Shown here: positions 49,750 through 61,189 of the stretch, piece by piece | Numbering within the stretch: position 1 is the first letter of the stretch | Layout: every line of letters begins with the position of its first letter | Assembly: GCF_949987535.1 (NCBI RefSeq) | Contig: NC_080071.1 | Span: 29,720,236 to 29,784,235, forward strand | Length of the DNA: 64,000 nt | Source: Balaenoptera acutorostrata | Lineage: Eukaryota > Chordata > Mammalia > Artiodactyla > Balaenopteridae | Direction: 5' to 3' | Program-made: the position numbers and the translations under genes | The notes under the pieces: model-generated | Told to the model about the DNA's origin: nothing | The model's database searches: none | Seen by the model: only the letters and a program-made list of their open reading frames with translations

Positions 49750-49942
49750 CGATAACCTCCTGCAGCTCGTACGCGTCCCTGCAGATGGGCCAGCCGACCG
49801 CCTGCGCCGCCGGGGCTGGGGCCACGGGCGCCACCGGAGCCGGCGCTGCTGTCGCGGCCGCCGGGGCCGCCGCCGCCGGTGTCACCGGGGCCGCCTGCTG
49901 GGGCTGCTGGACGTGCACGGGCGAGCCGCTCGGCTCCGCCAT
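49750..49942 (-). CDS. STK39: STK39 (SPAK) exon 1 coding part
   Basis: Exon 1 of the Ste20-family kinase SPAK. In this family WNK kinases activate SPAK, which phosphorylates cation-chloride cotransporters (NKCC1, NCC, KCCs) and binds partners through a C-terminal domain not in this window. The frame reads 64 codons plus one base. It starts [11 protein letters not shown], runs through a low-complexity Ala/Pro tract (about residues 18-47, the PAPA box) and ends [15 protein letters not shown], where the kinase domain begins just before the glycine loop. The last codon is split: exon ...ATC G, then intron GTCAGT, a good donor in phase 1. The start ATG has A at -3 and G at +4, a strong Kozak context, and matches the SPAK N-terminus I recall. 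No stop occurs in frame for more than 130 codons upstream, so the start is chosen by homology, not by a stop. The remaining exons lie beyond the left edge. Confidence 0.95.
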
Positions 49943-50450
49943 GATGCTGCCGGAGGAGAGCGAGAAGACGCGCCGGCCGGCGGACGACCTTCCACTTGAA
50001 ACTTCCCTTCCCTCCCCTCGCCGCCGACACCTCTCGACCGGCGCACGCCCTCCCCGCCTGCCGCCGACGCCGCCGCTGGAGCCAGCCACGAGAGGAGGGA
50101 GCAAGGGAGGCCGAGCCGGGCGGAGGGAGGAGGCAGCGCCACCGGAGGCGGGGAGGGGAGGAGGCGGCGGCCGCCGCGCTCGCCGCGCGCCCCGAGCCTC
50201 GCGCGCGCAGTTCTCTGTCTCCGCGAGGGGAACCGCCGCCCCGCCGCCCTCTCCTGCACTGCTCGCGGCCGGGGAAGTTTCCACCGGAGGGGAGCGAGGC
50301 CGGGTTGGGTTGGCTTTCGGGGCCCGCGTCCCTCGCCCCCTCACTCCCTGCTTTCCCTGCGCCTTCGCCCCAGACAGTCGGACTCTCCGGAAGATGTCCC
50401 CTGGGGACCCCGAGGACGGGGTCGTTGAACCGCCGCCAGGTTCTCAGATT
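49943..50450 (-). promoter_or_regulatory. STK39: STK39 5' UTR and core promoter (approximate)
   Basis: Very GC-rich, CpG-dense sequence directly upstream of the STK39 ATG. GC boxes of Sp1 type are visible, for example CCGCCCCGCC at 50236-50245 and GGCGGGG at 50147-50153. I see no TATA box at a sensible distance, which fits a broad CpG-island promoter. The transcription start cannot be fixed from sequence alone. The 5' UTR is probably a few hundred bases at most. Confidence 0.75.
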
Positions 50451-50469
50451 CAGAAGTCTCCCCAAGTAA

Positions 50470-52330
50470 AGAGAACCTGAAGTTCATTTACAAGTCAGCG
50501 ACTGAGACATCTACACGCCGGCCATTTGTAGGACGCCAGTTAAAAAATAACCTGAGTTGTAACTTTCCAGCCACCTACCTGCCAATATCCCTTTCCCCAC
50601 CTTGCCTAATCTAATCGCAGCCCTTCTAGTTTTTTCTTAGTGAAACATGATTCCTTAGGTCTCTCGCTGTTCACAGACTTTCTTCATTTGTTCCAAGCCA
50701 CTTGGATCCCAGGGAGGTGATGAAAGGGACTGTGCAGCTAGAATAAGAAGTGTAAGAGAAATTCGGACACTATTTCAAATTTTAGACCCTTAATAACAAG
50801 CCACATTAACCCGTTAGGACAACAGATAGCAGGCATTTATTTTACAGAGCATACTGGTTGTCAAAGTTTGTACCGCAGCATAAATAAACTGCGTTGGAAA
50901 CAATTGCTGCTTTTCATCACTCCCAAAATTACCTCATCCTTAAAATTGCTATGGTATAAACCATAGGTCTTCCTAATTACAGGTGTCATATTTAACGCTG
51001 AATGTTCTCTGCGTTCCCCTGGTATAGATGACCAAGATTGCACCATCCTTGTCTTAAGGTGAAACGGTGCAGTGACCCAATGGTCATAATGGTCATTTGG
51101 CCAAAATTATCTTGTGTAGTTTTCATGATGAGGACTACTGAATAAGTAAGAATAATGAGCATATTTTTTAAAAAAAGACATTCAGAAAGACTGTGATACT
51201 TTGTCTCTTGTGTTTATATACAAAAATCTCCTTAAATTTTTTTAAAGATAATTCAGATGAAACCCAGAAATTCATTAGGAGAAACGTATGTCTAATCAAA
51301 ACACTGATGGAAACCGAACGGTGAATATGCTTAATCTCTCACAGCATGATGGAACAGTTGGGGTAAAGCAACTCCTGTGCTCTGGTCTACACACAGAAAT
51401 TTATGCTGAACTGAGAAGTTGTACATTCTTTTATGAAGGAGTGTTCAAAAACTGTGTATTAATTTTAATGTCTGTCAAGAAACAGACAACATCAAGAACA
51501 AATAAATTCTAGGCCTCTGATGTTTCAAGGGGGAAAGAATAGGGAACAGGAATGCTGTAACTGGTCACCTCTTCAAGTGCAGCTCCCAATCCGAAGAACA
51601 TTTAAGGACTATTTTTTAGGGAAAAGAAAAATGATTAAATGAATATGACTTCCATTTTGTCATATGAATTTATATTTTGACTTTCAAACCATGAAGGCAG
51701 GGAAACTGTGAAGGCCAGGAAAGTTCTTGGAACTTAATAAGAAAACATAATGTTGTCAAGACCAATAGCACAGATTTGACTCAAACACAGATCACTTAGT
51801 TTCCCACAAAGAACAAGTGTTCTGTAGTCATATACCAGATACCTGTACCCAGCGGACTGCTTTCCAAATGGCTCCTAGGATGATGACTTGTAAGAACTGA
51901 TGACTGAGTGCAGACCCATCGCTACTGCCAGTAAATCAGTTTAAAGAACGTTTACTATCAGTGGCCTTTGGCATCATTTTTATATATGAAGAACAGAGCA
52001 TGAATTATATTTTTAAATTATATAAAAGCATTGGATTAGAATTTTAAGTTAATGTTTCCGTAAACAACTGAGTAGAGTGGTACTTAAAACTTGGAAATAT
52101 ATGTATTTAAAAGTATTCAACTGATACGCAATTTCCTCTGAAAACCTATTACTAAATTTAAACTGAAAGGTGGCAGGGGAAGAAGCCTTTAAAATGTAAA
52201 CAACGTTTGTTTCAATACATATCTTTATTCTTTATTTATCTTTATCTTTATTTACATTTAGTCAGAGACTTTAAAACATTAGAAAGAAAAAATAAGAGGC
52301 TAAATTTTGTTAAGTGTTTACAACTATCTC
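50470..52330. other. Unique flank sequence
   Basis: AT-rich, no recognised repeat or exon. Confidence 0.45.
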
Positions 52331-52334
52331 ATTG

Positions 52335-52515
52335 TATGTCAGGGTTTCTTAACTTCAGCAGTTTTGATATTCTGTGCCAGATTATTCTGTGTTGTAGAGG
52401 TCTGTTCTGGCCTCAGCTCACTAGATGCCAGTAGTACCCCCGCTCTCAGTCATGACTATCAAAAAGGACCCCAGATGTTGCCAAATGTCCTCTGAAGAGC
52501 AAATCACTGCTTTAG
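52335..52515 (+). mobile_element. Ancient MER-type DNA transposon fragment
   Basis: Same family as 9321-9535: 'agggtttcttaacttcagca', 'agatgccagtagtacccccg', 'cagatgttgccaaatgtcct'. Confidence 0.65.
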
Positions 52516-52519
52516 GTAA

Positions 52520-53220
52520 ACTGAATATACAAAATTGTCATTTTATAAACAGATTATTGCAGTGGTTATTTGCATTACAAAGAGTTTAAATAGGGTTCAG
52601 TTATTCACAAATCCTGAAGAGGATCAGAATATGCTACCCCAAATATGCCACTTTGGCATAAGAATTATTTTGAGCTGAAGGCAATTAAGAAACAATAGAC
52701 ACAGGAAGAGTTCTCTTCCCTCCCCCAGTCTGCCTAGAAACATGGCATAAATTGCCCTTTTGTAAATGAAATTTCCATTTATAAAGGAAATTTCCATTTG
52801 CAAAGGTGCCCCCTCTCCCATACCAGGAAGAGGAGAATGACTGTTATCATGGAAATGGTGCTGAGATGATTCTGCACAAACAACTCTTATCTACCGGTAG
52901 TTTCCCCCATACATTTCCTAGTTACCTTCCCACAACTTACCCACACCCCCAGAAGCCCAAACCCCCTTTTCCTTGTCTAGTCACTTCTCCATAATTTATC
53001 ACCCTTTGTTAAAATGGTATATAAGCCCCCAATTCTAACCACCCCTTTGAGTTATTCATCACTGAGTACTCCCACACAAGTGTGCATTTCACATGCAAAT
53101 AAACTGTTTTTTCCTCTTGCTAATCTGTCTTTTGTCAGTTTAATTCACAGGTCTCCAGTTACTAAATTTGAGAAGTTAAAGGAAAAGCTTTTCCTCCTGT
53201 ACAGCCTTTTGAACATCTAA
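52520..53220. other. Unique flank sequence
   Basis: A short tandem of 'aaatttccattt' words occurs at 52768-52800. No exon recognised. Confidence 0.45.
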
Positions 53221-53224
53221 AAGA

Positions 53225-53480
53225 AGATGTGTAGTGTAGTGGCCAAGACCGTGAAGAAAGAAAGTGCCAGATTCAAATCTTACCACCACCAACATTTTTT
53301 TTTTTTAATCTCTGACTTTGGACTGACTTTAACTTTCTGAGTCTCAATGTCCTCATTTACAAAATCAGCATCATAGCTTTGACATGGGTTGTTACAACAT
53401 AATTTGTATGTAAACAGCTTAACATAATGGCTGACACATAGTAAATGTTCAATAAAATGAAAACCCTTATCAATGTCATC
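53225..53480 (+). mobile_element. MIR SINE
   Basis: 'gtgtagtgtagtggccaaga', 'tgtcctcatttacaaaatca', 'gacacatagtaaatgttcaa'. Confidence 0.65.
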
Positions 53481-53554
53481 ATCATTATTCTTATGTGCCA
53501 AGATTTGTAACAAAACATAGAAGAGAAAGATTTATAATACTGTCAATCATGAAC

Positions 53555-53680
53555 TGTACAGACTATAAGCTCCCTGAGGGCAGGCATTTTTGTTCCTTTG
53601 GTTCATTGCTGTATCCCAGTGCCTGGAATAACATCTGCCACAGAATATCCTCAGTAAATATTTGTTGAATGAATATAACA
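53555..53680 (+). mobile_element. L2 3' end
   Basis: 'agctccctgagggcaggcat', 'gctgtatcccagtgcctgga', 'gtaaatatttgttgaatgaa'. Confidence 0.75.
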
Positions 53681-53955
53681 CTTTTTAAATGGATAAAAAC
53701 ATGCTTTTAAGCATCAGAATGAGTCAGCCATGCCAAGGGTGGATTAGATGGGAGGAAACTGGAGGCGGAGAGACCGATTTGGAAGCCACTGCAATAAAGT
53801 TAGAGAAATGTGTATATGAATAAAGCCATGATATTGAGGATAATGATGAGGGGGTAGATTTAAGAATTATTTAAGGAGCAGAATAATGGAACTTAATGAC
53901 AGATGAGATTCCTTTAAAAGTCAAATTGCCCAAATGCATTAAAAAAGTAGATGTA

Positions 53956-54256
53956 GGGGCTTCCCTGGTGGCGCAGTGGTTGAGAATCTGCCTGCCAATG
54001 CAGGGGACACGGGTTCGAGCCCTGGTCTGGGAGGATCCCACATGCCGCGGGGCAACTAGGCCCGTGAGCCACAACTGCTGAGCCTGCGCGTCTGGAGCCT
54101 CTGCTCCACAACAAGAGAGGCCGCGATAGTGAGAGGCCCGCGCACCGCAATGAAGAGTGGCCCCCGCTTGCCACAACTAGAGAAAGCCCTCGCACAGAAA
54201 CGAAGACCCAACACAGCCATAAATAAATAAAATTACAAAAAAAAAAAAAAAAAAAA
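53956..54256 (+). mobile_element. CHR-type SINE
   Basis: Full-length with long poly-A tail; subtype with 'agtgagaggcccgcgcaccg'. TSD not clear. Confidence 0.94.
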
Positions 54257-54259
54257 GAG

Positions 54260-54740
54260 CAGTGTCTTTGCAATAATTTAGCTTAAAATAGATTTAAGCC
54301 TCTCTTTCCATTTATGGTTGGGAAATAGGCACCAATGACTCCTTAACATTAAATTGTGTTAACCTGAGAAAACTGGATCACACCAGCTCTGGACTTTGGG
54401 TAACAGATAGCATCAGCTGTGTCGGTGGCAAGTACATGACATCTCTATGGGTACGCTCATGGTAGGATGCCTTGGTCTTCAAAGTTGGAAAGGTTCATAT
54501 GTTCTCAAATGCATTTTTCAGATGGACATTTGACATCTCTGCTGAAAATTCATTCAGATATTTACTCTGCAGTTTGTTTGTTTTTTCCCCACTTAAAATT
54601 GGATTAAAAACAAGGTGTAGCGTAAGGTCCAGGGCTTTGGTAGAGTGATGGCTCCAAAGCAGTGGTTATTTCCATTGGTGCTCATTGCTAAATTTGGTCC
54701 AAATGAAATGCAGTTGGCTAAAGAACAAATCCCATAATCC
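54260..54740. other. Unique flank sequence
   Basis: No recognised repeat or exon. Confidence 0.45.
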
Positions 54741-54742
54741 CG

Positions 54743-55192
54743 CAGTATTACTTCCCTAGGGCTGCTGTAACAAAGTACCACAGACTTCAGTGGAGTAAAA
54801 CAACAGAAATTGATTCTCTCCCAGCCTGGAGGCTCGAAGTCCAAAATCAAGGTATTAGCAGTGTTGGCTCCTACTGGAGGCTCTGAGGGAAAATCTGTGC
54901 CATGCCTCTCTCCTAGCTTCTGGTTGCTGCTGGCAATCTTTGGCATCCCTTGATGTGCAGACATGTCGCTCCAGTTTCTGCCTCTCTCCTCACATGGCAT
55001 TCTTCCTGTATCCCCTGGGTCCAAATTTCCTCTTCTTGTAGGGATACCAGTCATTGGAATAGGCCCAGCCTAATCTATTTTGACCTAATCTTAACTTGCC
55101 AAGACCCTATTTGCAAATAAGGTCACATTCACAAGTGTTGGGGTTTGAGCCTTTGACACGTCTTTTGGGGCGATGCAATTCAACCTGTGACC
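54743..55192 (-). mobile_element. MaLR-type LTR (MLT/MST-like), reverse
   Basis: 'gggctgctgtaacaaagtac', 'ggaggctcgaagtccaaaat', 'gcaaataaggtcacattcac' match an antisense MaLR LTR. A solo LTR; no viral genes seen. The 153-codon minus frame here is repeat-derived. Confidence 0.75.
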
Positions 55193-55261
55193 ACCACCCT
55201 CGAGTCCCTCCTAGGAGGAAATTCTGGAGCCACTGCTATACTACTAAAGTGTGTCCTGTGG

Positions 55262-55430
55262 GTAAGGTGTGTTACACATACCAACTCATTTCATCTTTAC
55301 TGCAACCCAATCATCCTGGGAGAATTGTCCCTATTTTAAGAAAACAGAAGCTCAGAGAGCTTAAGCTGCCAACTAGTAAGTGCAGATCAAGTATGTAAAT
55401 CCAGCTATTACACTTAAACCCATACCTTTT
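55262..55430 (-). mobile_element. MIR SINE
   Basis: 'aactcatttcatctttactg', 'cagaagctcagagagcttaa' in reverse MIR order. Confidence 0.7.
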
Positions 55431-55763
55431 CTACTATGCCCTGCCATCACCCTAACTCAAAAAAAATGGATGCTTGTCTTTGGAAGCAATTGTTGAAATA
55501 AATGTTCAGCTCTGTCACAACTTTCCCCTCAAACATAGTTACTAAAACAGGAATTATAAGAGAGTTGGAGATGGGAAATATGGTGATAGATATTCTTCAC
55601 ACCCAAGAACATCTGGCCTTTTCTCACCAGGCAATGGAAGTGACTTTGCAATAGATTATAGGTTAGCCACGGGAGAAAGACCACCTGTCAATCAAGAGAA
55701 CCTCTCATTCCTTCAACAGAAGTATTTCTAAAACATTTTATACTTTGTACTTGTGTACATCTA

Positions 55764-56061
55764 CTTTTTTTAAATTAATTAATTAATTAATTAATTAATG
55801 GCTGTGTTGGGTCCTCGTTTCTGTGCGAGGGCTTTCTCTAGTTGTGGCAAGCGGGGGCCACTCTTCATTGCGGTGCGCGGGCCTCTCACTATCACGGCCA
55901 CTCTTGTTGCGGAGAACAGGCTCCAGACGCGCAGGCTCAGTAATTGTGGCTCACAGGCCTAGTTGCTCCGCGGCATGTGGGATCTTCCCAGACCAGGGCT
56001 CGAACCCGTGTCCTCTGCATTGGCAGGCAGATTCTCAACCACTGCACCACCAGGGAAGCCC
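55764..56061 (-). mobile_element. CHR-type SINE, reverse
   Basis: Reverse SINE with an (AATT)n-like tail at its left end, ending 'caccagggaagcc'. TSD not clear. Confidence 0.94.
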
Positions 56062-56064
56062 GAC

Positions 56065-56805
56065 ACTGCTTTTTAAATTCATGTGATTTAAGGAATTAAA
56101 CTTATATGAATTGTAACTTCCAGACACGTGTTTTCATTTATTTCCCAACCTACTGTTGAAACTTTCTATTGCATTTATGTTACACACAGAATTGCTCTGG
56201 TGACAACTAATGTCTCTTCACTTATCTCAGAGGTTTCTGACTATGATTTGGGTCCTGATAGAAGTCTCACTAAAAGCCCTACCCTACGTATGCATAGGGA
56301 AGACCTCCATATTTAGCAAGGCTTGCCCTTTGCTATAACATCCAAAGGCATTACCATAAATCTCTGTGGCATATATATGTCTTTTATGATGTAACCTGTC
56401 GAAAACCTGATAGTCTTGTCCCAGGCAGACTGACATAAAAATGTAATTAAAAACAATTTGATTCTTTATTGCTGTCTCCACTGACAAATCTCAAATAGGA
56501 ATCCTGTTCATTACACAAAACAGCATTTTCTGAAAACTTTTGTTCAACCCTTCTCAACTTCAAACTTTTCCAAATACCAAGGATGTCTCAAAGCCTCTCT
56601 TTTCCTCTCTATTAAAAAATCCTCCCACCAAAACTATCAACAAACCCTGAGCACACTTTCTTCTCTGCCTCTCTGGCCTCCATGCCAGGCTCAGATCTTT
56701 ATCAGGAGAGGCATGTTGAGTTATCTGTATTCTGAAAAGCAAAGGAGGGTCAGGGGCTGCCCTGGTTTATAAGGGGTATGTAATAAAACGTTTAATAATT
56801 TAACT
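56065..56805. other. Unique flank sequence
   Basis: No recognised repeat or exon. Confidence 0.45.
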
Positions 56806-56809
56806 TACT

Positions 56810-56930
56810 AATATTCTTTCATTCAGTAAATACAGTTTTAGGGACTATAATTTGCATGACACTTTGCCAAATGCTGTAGAAAAATAAAAGACAAAACTAT
56901 CTCAGCCCTTAAGAATTGTATAACCAATAC
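56810..56930 (-). mobile_element. L2 fragment
   Basis: 'ttctttcattcagtaaatac' and following 'gacactttgccaaatgctgt' resemble antisense L2. Confidence 0.5.
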
Positions 56931-57217
56931 AATCCCATTTTATCCAGTGTCCAATCTTCCAGCACCCCAGCTGCCCCCAAGTTACTGAAACATGTAAACA
57001 ACACTTAAAATAAGGAGACTAGCCCAAACCAGAGGTCACAGAGATGCCATATGATGGGTTGATTTGCTGATCAAAATAAATCACTTCTCTTACTATTGAC
57101 TGGCAAAGTCTAAAAAACAAAAACAAAAAACCCATGCCCTACTGGTGCTGAAGTCAAGAATTCTAAGAGAAATGGCAGGAAATAGCAAGAAAATTAAAAT
57201 GAAAACCAGACAAAAGA

Positions 57218-57346
57218 GGGAATTCATGGCGGTCCAATGGTTAGGACTCGGCACTTTCACTGCCATGGCCGGGGTTCAATCTCTGGTCGGGGAACTAAGA
57301 TCCCACAAGCCACACAACATGGCAAAAAAATAAAATAAAATAAAAA
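57218..57346 (+). mobile_element. Short tRNA-derived SINE (CHR-1-like)
   Basis: 'ggtccaatggttaggactcg', 'gcactttcactgccatggcc', 'ggtcggggaactaagatccc', A-rich tail. Confidence 0.9.
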
Positions 57347-57689
57347 TGCAACAAAACAGCAGAAGGAGAGGTAGATATTAGAGGCAGCTAGAGAGGTAGA
57401 TGCCTTTGCTATTAAGCAGTTAGGAGAGGACAGCAGAAATGGCCTTGAAGAAAGCAAAGAATCATAACGGAAGGAAGTTCAGTATCAGGGGCCAGACCTG
57501 CATCCAAGGAGACACAGCCCAGGTGCAAGCACATATGTCTACACAGTGTGGGCAGTGGGACAGTGTCACACCGACCAGCATTGGCCCAGCATGGTATACC
57601 ATCATGCCAGAAAGCTTGCCCAGTGCTGCCAGATTTTCTGGTTGTTTTAGGAGAAGCCAACAAATCTGATTTTATGTGAAATATTTCCA

Positions 57690-58050
57690 TTTTTAAATAT
57701 TGGCCTGACTTTATAAAATACTGCACAGAATCTGATACCGTATACATAATGTTTCAAAACAAGAAAATGCTAAACACAGTCTTTGAATAAATACATAGTG
57801 AAACATGGGCCTGAGCAATAAACGTCAAATTCTGGGTAGTGGTGATCCCTTGAGAGGGTAGGCAGGGGAAAGGCACATAAAGGGCTTCTATGGCATCTGT
57901 AATGTTTTATTGCTTTAATAAAAATCTGTAATAAATATAGCAAAATGATAAGATTTGTTAGACTAGATGATAGGTCCATGAGTTTCTATTACATTAGTGA
58001 CCCTGCCGTTCTGTACGCTTGAAATATTTCACAATTATAAGACAATAATA
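57690..58050 (+). mobile_element. Old L1M 3' end
   Basis: 'gtagtggtgatcccttgaga', 'gtacgcttgaaatatttcac' are typical of old L1 tails. Confidence 0.55.
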
Positions 58051-58206
58051 CTGCACAGGCCAAACATTTTCAGTCCACATCAGACCAGTGGAGCAGAATT
58101 TTGCAGACTCTGCATAGCATGATTCAAAAGGCATAGAGCCCACACTCAGGTTAGACCAGGGTGAGCAGCACTTTGGTCGCCCCTCCCCCCAAGAGTAAAA
58201 CATAGG

Positions 58207-58372
58207 TGGTCCAAGTGGTTTTCAACCTGCTTGGACATCAGAGTCACCTGTCCAGCTTGTTAAAACTTCCCATGCCTGGGTGTCACCTAGATTCTACTAA
58301 ATCATAACCTGCATCTAGAAACTGGGCAGCGAGGGGACTCTAATGTGCAACCAGAGTTGAAAACAACTGTGA
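58207..58372 (+). mobile_element. MER5A-like DNA element
   Basis: 'ccaagtggttttcaacctgc', 'ttggacatcagagtcacctg', 'ctctaatgtgcaaccagagt'. Confidence 0.75.
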
Positions 58373-58374
58373 TA

Positions 58375-58655
58375 GTTCTCAGAACATTACCGTGACACAG
58401 GGAAGCCACAACTAGAAAAGCACCTGAGTCGGGGGGCTCCCAGATAGGTGACAACTTTAAAAATCTCAGTGGTCACTGGTGACTTTCCTGGAGTTAGACA
58501 TAACAAATGACAATGAAAGCAAAATACTCATTAAAAAGGACTAAGTCTTTTTGTAATAAGAAAATTGAAATAAGAACTATTGAAAGAGTAACTGTTTAAA
58601 AAAATATTTTCATTGAAATGGTTAGAATAAAATATTATTCAGTACGTTATTTTAA
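58375..58655. other. Unique flank sequence
   Basis: No recognised repeat or exon. Confidence 0.45.
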
Positions 58656-58659
58656 AGAA

Positions 58660-58810
58660 GCAAACTGTGTACCTACTGTGTGCAAGCTTTCTGCATAGAG
58701 TTGTGGAATGATGGAAAGATGGACGAGCCCCATCCCTTACTCTCAAAGAAACAACATCTAATGGGGCAGACAGACATGTCAACAAATAATTTGTCCTTTG
58801 GGGAGACGGA
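58660..58810 (-). mobile_element. L2 fragment
   Basis: 'gtgtacctactgtgtgcaag', 'catctaatggggcagacaga'. Confidence 0.55.
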
Positions 58811-59037
58811 GACTGGTCATGTGAGTATGACTCTAGTTTTGACTCAAAGACTCCAAAACTAGAGCATTCAAGTTATTGGGTCACAGGGTCTTATTTTAAC
58901 CATTCTCTGATGGCCTGGGTTTGGTGGAGAGACCCCAGAAGCTGGGAGAGAAGAGCAGAATGGAAAGGAATCATCTTAAAATGACTTTGACTTCAGACAG
59001 TGTTAAATATATGAAGGGTTCAAAAATGATGCCTTGA

Positions 59038-60036
59038 CATGGAAGCAACCTAAATGTCCATTGACAGACGAATGGATAAAGAAGATGTCGAACATATAGA
59101 AAACGGAATACTACTCAGCCATAAAAAAGAATGAAATAATGCCATTTGCAGCAACATGGACGGACCTAGAGATTATCATACTAAGTGAAGTAAGTCAGAC
59201 AGAGAAAGACAAATACTATATGATATTTAGTATTTACATATCCTTATATGTAGAATCTAAAATGTGACACAAATGAACTTATCCAGAAAACAGAAACAGA
59301 CTCACAGACATAGAGAACAGACTTGTGGTTGCCAAGGTCGGAGGCGGGGAGGGATGGTTGGGAGTTTGGGTTTAGCAGATGCAAACTATTATATACAGGA
59401 TGGATAAACAACAAGGTCCTACTGTATAGCACAGGGAACTATACTCAGTATCTTGTAGTAAACCATAATGGAAAAGAATATGAAAAAGAATATATATATG
59501 TATAACTGAATCAATTTGTTGTACACCAGAAACTAACACAACATTGTAAATCACTACACAGTAAGTCCCCTACATATGAACCTTAAGTTGCGAACTTTCA
59601 AAGATGCAAACGTTCATTCCATCAACGTCAGACGTGAGTGAAACTGCAGCTTGCCCTCCATCTCCTATTGCTGACGATCTTTCAGCTCTACCACCTCCCA
59701 CCTCCTCTCCCTCCACCAGTCAGTAACTCTTCTTGCCTGTTCACTTGATGCCAGCCCCTGTATGCCAGCTGTTGTACTGTATTACTGTACTTTTCAAGGC
59801 ACTGTACTGTAAGATTAAAAATGTTCTTTATTTTTTGTGTGTGTTTTTTATGTATTACTTGTGTGGAAAGTATTATAAACCTCTTACAGTACAGTACTAT
59901 ATAGCCGATTGTGTTAGTTCGGTACCTAGGCTACCTTTGTTGGACTTATGAACAAATTGGACTTATGAACGCACTCTCGAATGGAACTTGTTCGTATGTA
60001 GGGGAATTACTATACTTCAGTAATATAAATTTTTTT
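59038..60036 (+). mobile_element. L1 3' end hosting a DNA transposon
   Basis: L1 ORF2 end and 3' UTR ('gaagcaacctaaatgtccat', 'gcagcaacatggacggacct', 'acaacattgtaaatcac'). Split at 59559-60012 and resumes 'tatacttcagtaat'. TSD AAAATGATGCCTTGA at 59023-59037 and AAAATGATGTCTTGA at 60037-60051 (14/15). Confidence 0.92.
59559..60012. mobile_element. Mariner/Tigger-like non-autonomous DNA transposon
   Basis: 454 bp with imperfect terminal inverted repeats: left CAGTAAGTCCCCTACATATG, right end the reverse complement of TAGTAATTCCCCTACATACG (17/20). The right flank is TA; the left is CA, probably a mutated TA duplicate. No transposase frame. A subterminal 'tggacttatgaacaaattgg' repeat lies near the right end. 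Confidence 0.85.
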
Positions 60037-60098
60037 AAAATGATGTCTTGAAAGACTATTCTTACTATAAGTTAATCAGGTTAATCCACAAAAGCTTT

Positions 60099-60119
60099 TT
60101 TCTTTTTTTTTAATACTTT

Positions 60120-60154
<35 letters not shown>

Positions 60155-60295
60155 TTTGGCTGCACCTGGTCTTAGTTGCGGCATGTGGGATCTTTTAGAT
60201 ATGGCATACAGGATCTAGTTCCCTGACCAGGGACTGAACCCAGGCCCCCTCCATTGGGAGCGTGGAGTCTTAACCATTGGACCACCAGGGAAGTC
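60099..60295 (-). mobile_element. CHR-related SINE, reverse, short
   Basis: (TTTA)n tail, 'ggctgcacctggtcttagtt', 'tagttccctgaccagggact', 'ggaccaccagggaagtc'. Exact 13-bp TSD CCACAAAAGCTTT at 60086-60098 and 60296-60308. Confidence 0.95.
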
Positions 60296-60529
60296 CCACA
60301 AAAGCTTTGTTCTTGATATAAAGAAATTTTTTTTCCTTTGCTATAAAGAAGACTTTGGTATGACTTTCTCTTTCAGAACCCCACATGTGAATGAATCACT
60401 GAGTGAATGAATAGAATTTCAATCCTCATAGCCAAGATAACATTGGATCATAATATACTCCTTTAGGATAATTTTCTGGAATGTCTATAATTCAAAGCAT
60501 TTCCTTCTACAACAATAACAATAGCTATA

Positions 60530-60740
60530 GTTTATGGATACATTGCACTAAGCATTTTAGATACATTCTCTTGACTGATCTTCACCTACAGCCTGCTGAG
60601 GTAGATCACATTATGTGCATTTTTATAGTTGGAGAAATTGAAGGTCATGATGGTTAAATAACAAACCAAACCCTAATCTTGGTTTATCTGCAGCAGAGTC
60701 AGGATTCAAACATGCTCTAACTCCAAAGGCTAAAACTTAA
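60530..60740 (-). mobile_element. MIR SINE
   Basis: 'cattgcactaagcattttag', 'cctgctgaggtagatcacat', 'gttggagaaattgaaggtca'. Confidence 0.65.
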
Positions 60741-60864
60741 ACTCAGCACTATATTCCTCTATCGCTTGACAAGGCATATTCACTATTATTACATTAAAAC
60801 TTTTAAACAAAATTTTATTAATTAAATTAAATTTCAATTTAATTTTAATTAAAAATGCCTACTG

Positions 60865-61171
60865 GGCTTCCCTGGTGGCGCAGTGGTTGAGAGTCAGCCT
60901 GCCAATGCATGGGACACGGGTTCGAGACCTGGTCTGGGAGGATCCCACATGCCGCGGAGCGGCTGGGCCCATGAGCCACAATTACTGAGCCTGCGCGTCT
61001 GGAGCCTGTGCTCCGCAACAGAGAGGCCGCAGCAGTGAGAGGCCCGCGCACTGCGATGAAGAGTGGCCCCCGCTTGCCACAACTAGAGAAAGCCCTCATA
61101 CAGAAACGAAGACCCAACACAGCCATAAATAAATAAATAAATAAATAAAATTTTAAAAAATTATTAAAAAA
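60865..61171 (+). mobile_element. CHR-type SINE
   Basis: Full-length. Exact 14-bp TSD AAAAATGCCTACTG at 60851-60864 and 61172-61185. Confidence 0.96.
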
Positions 61172-61189
61172 AAAAATGCCTACTGAGGT

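Larger units (their letters stand above)
48965..50440. promoter_or_regulatory. CpG island
   Basis: About 1.5 kb of dense CpG and high GC in an otherwise AT-rich region. It covers the STK39 promoter and exon 1 and extends about 0.8 kb into intron 1. It is broken by an AT-rich patch with an A18 tract near 49560-49593. Long open frames on both strands here result from low stop-codon frequency in GC-rich DNA and are not taken as genes. Confidence 0.9.

Noticed and set aside
49554..50480. Frames of 125-303 codons around exon 1 other than the MAEPSG frame
   Set aside because: Shadows of exon 1 and its GC-rich UTR. The + strand 231-codon frame is the complement of the exon.
54593..55054. 153-codon minus-strand open frame
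   Set aside because: Lies mostly within the MaLR LTR; repeat-derived.
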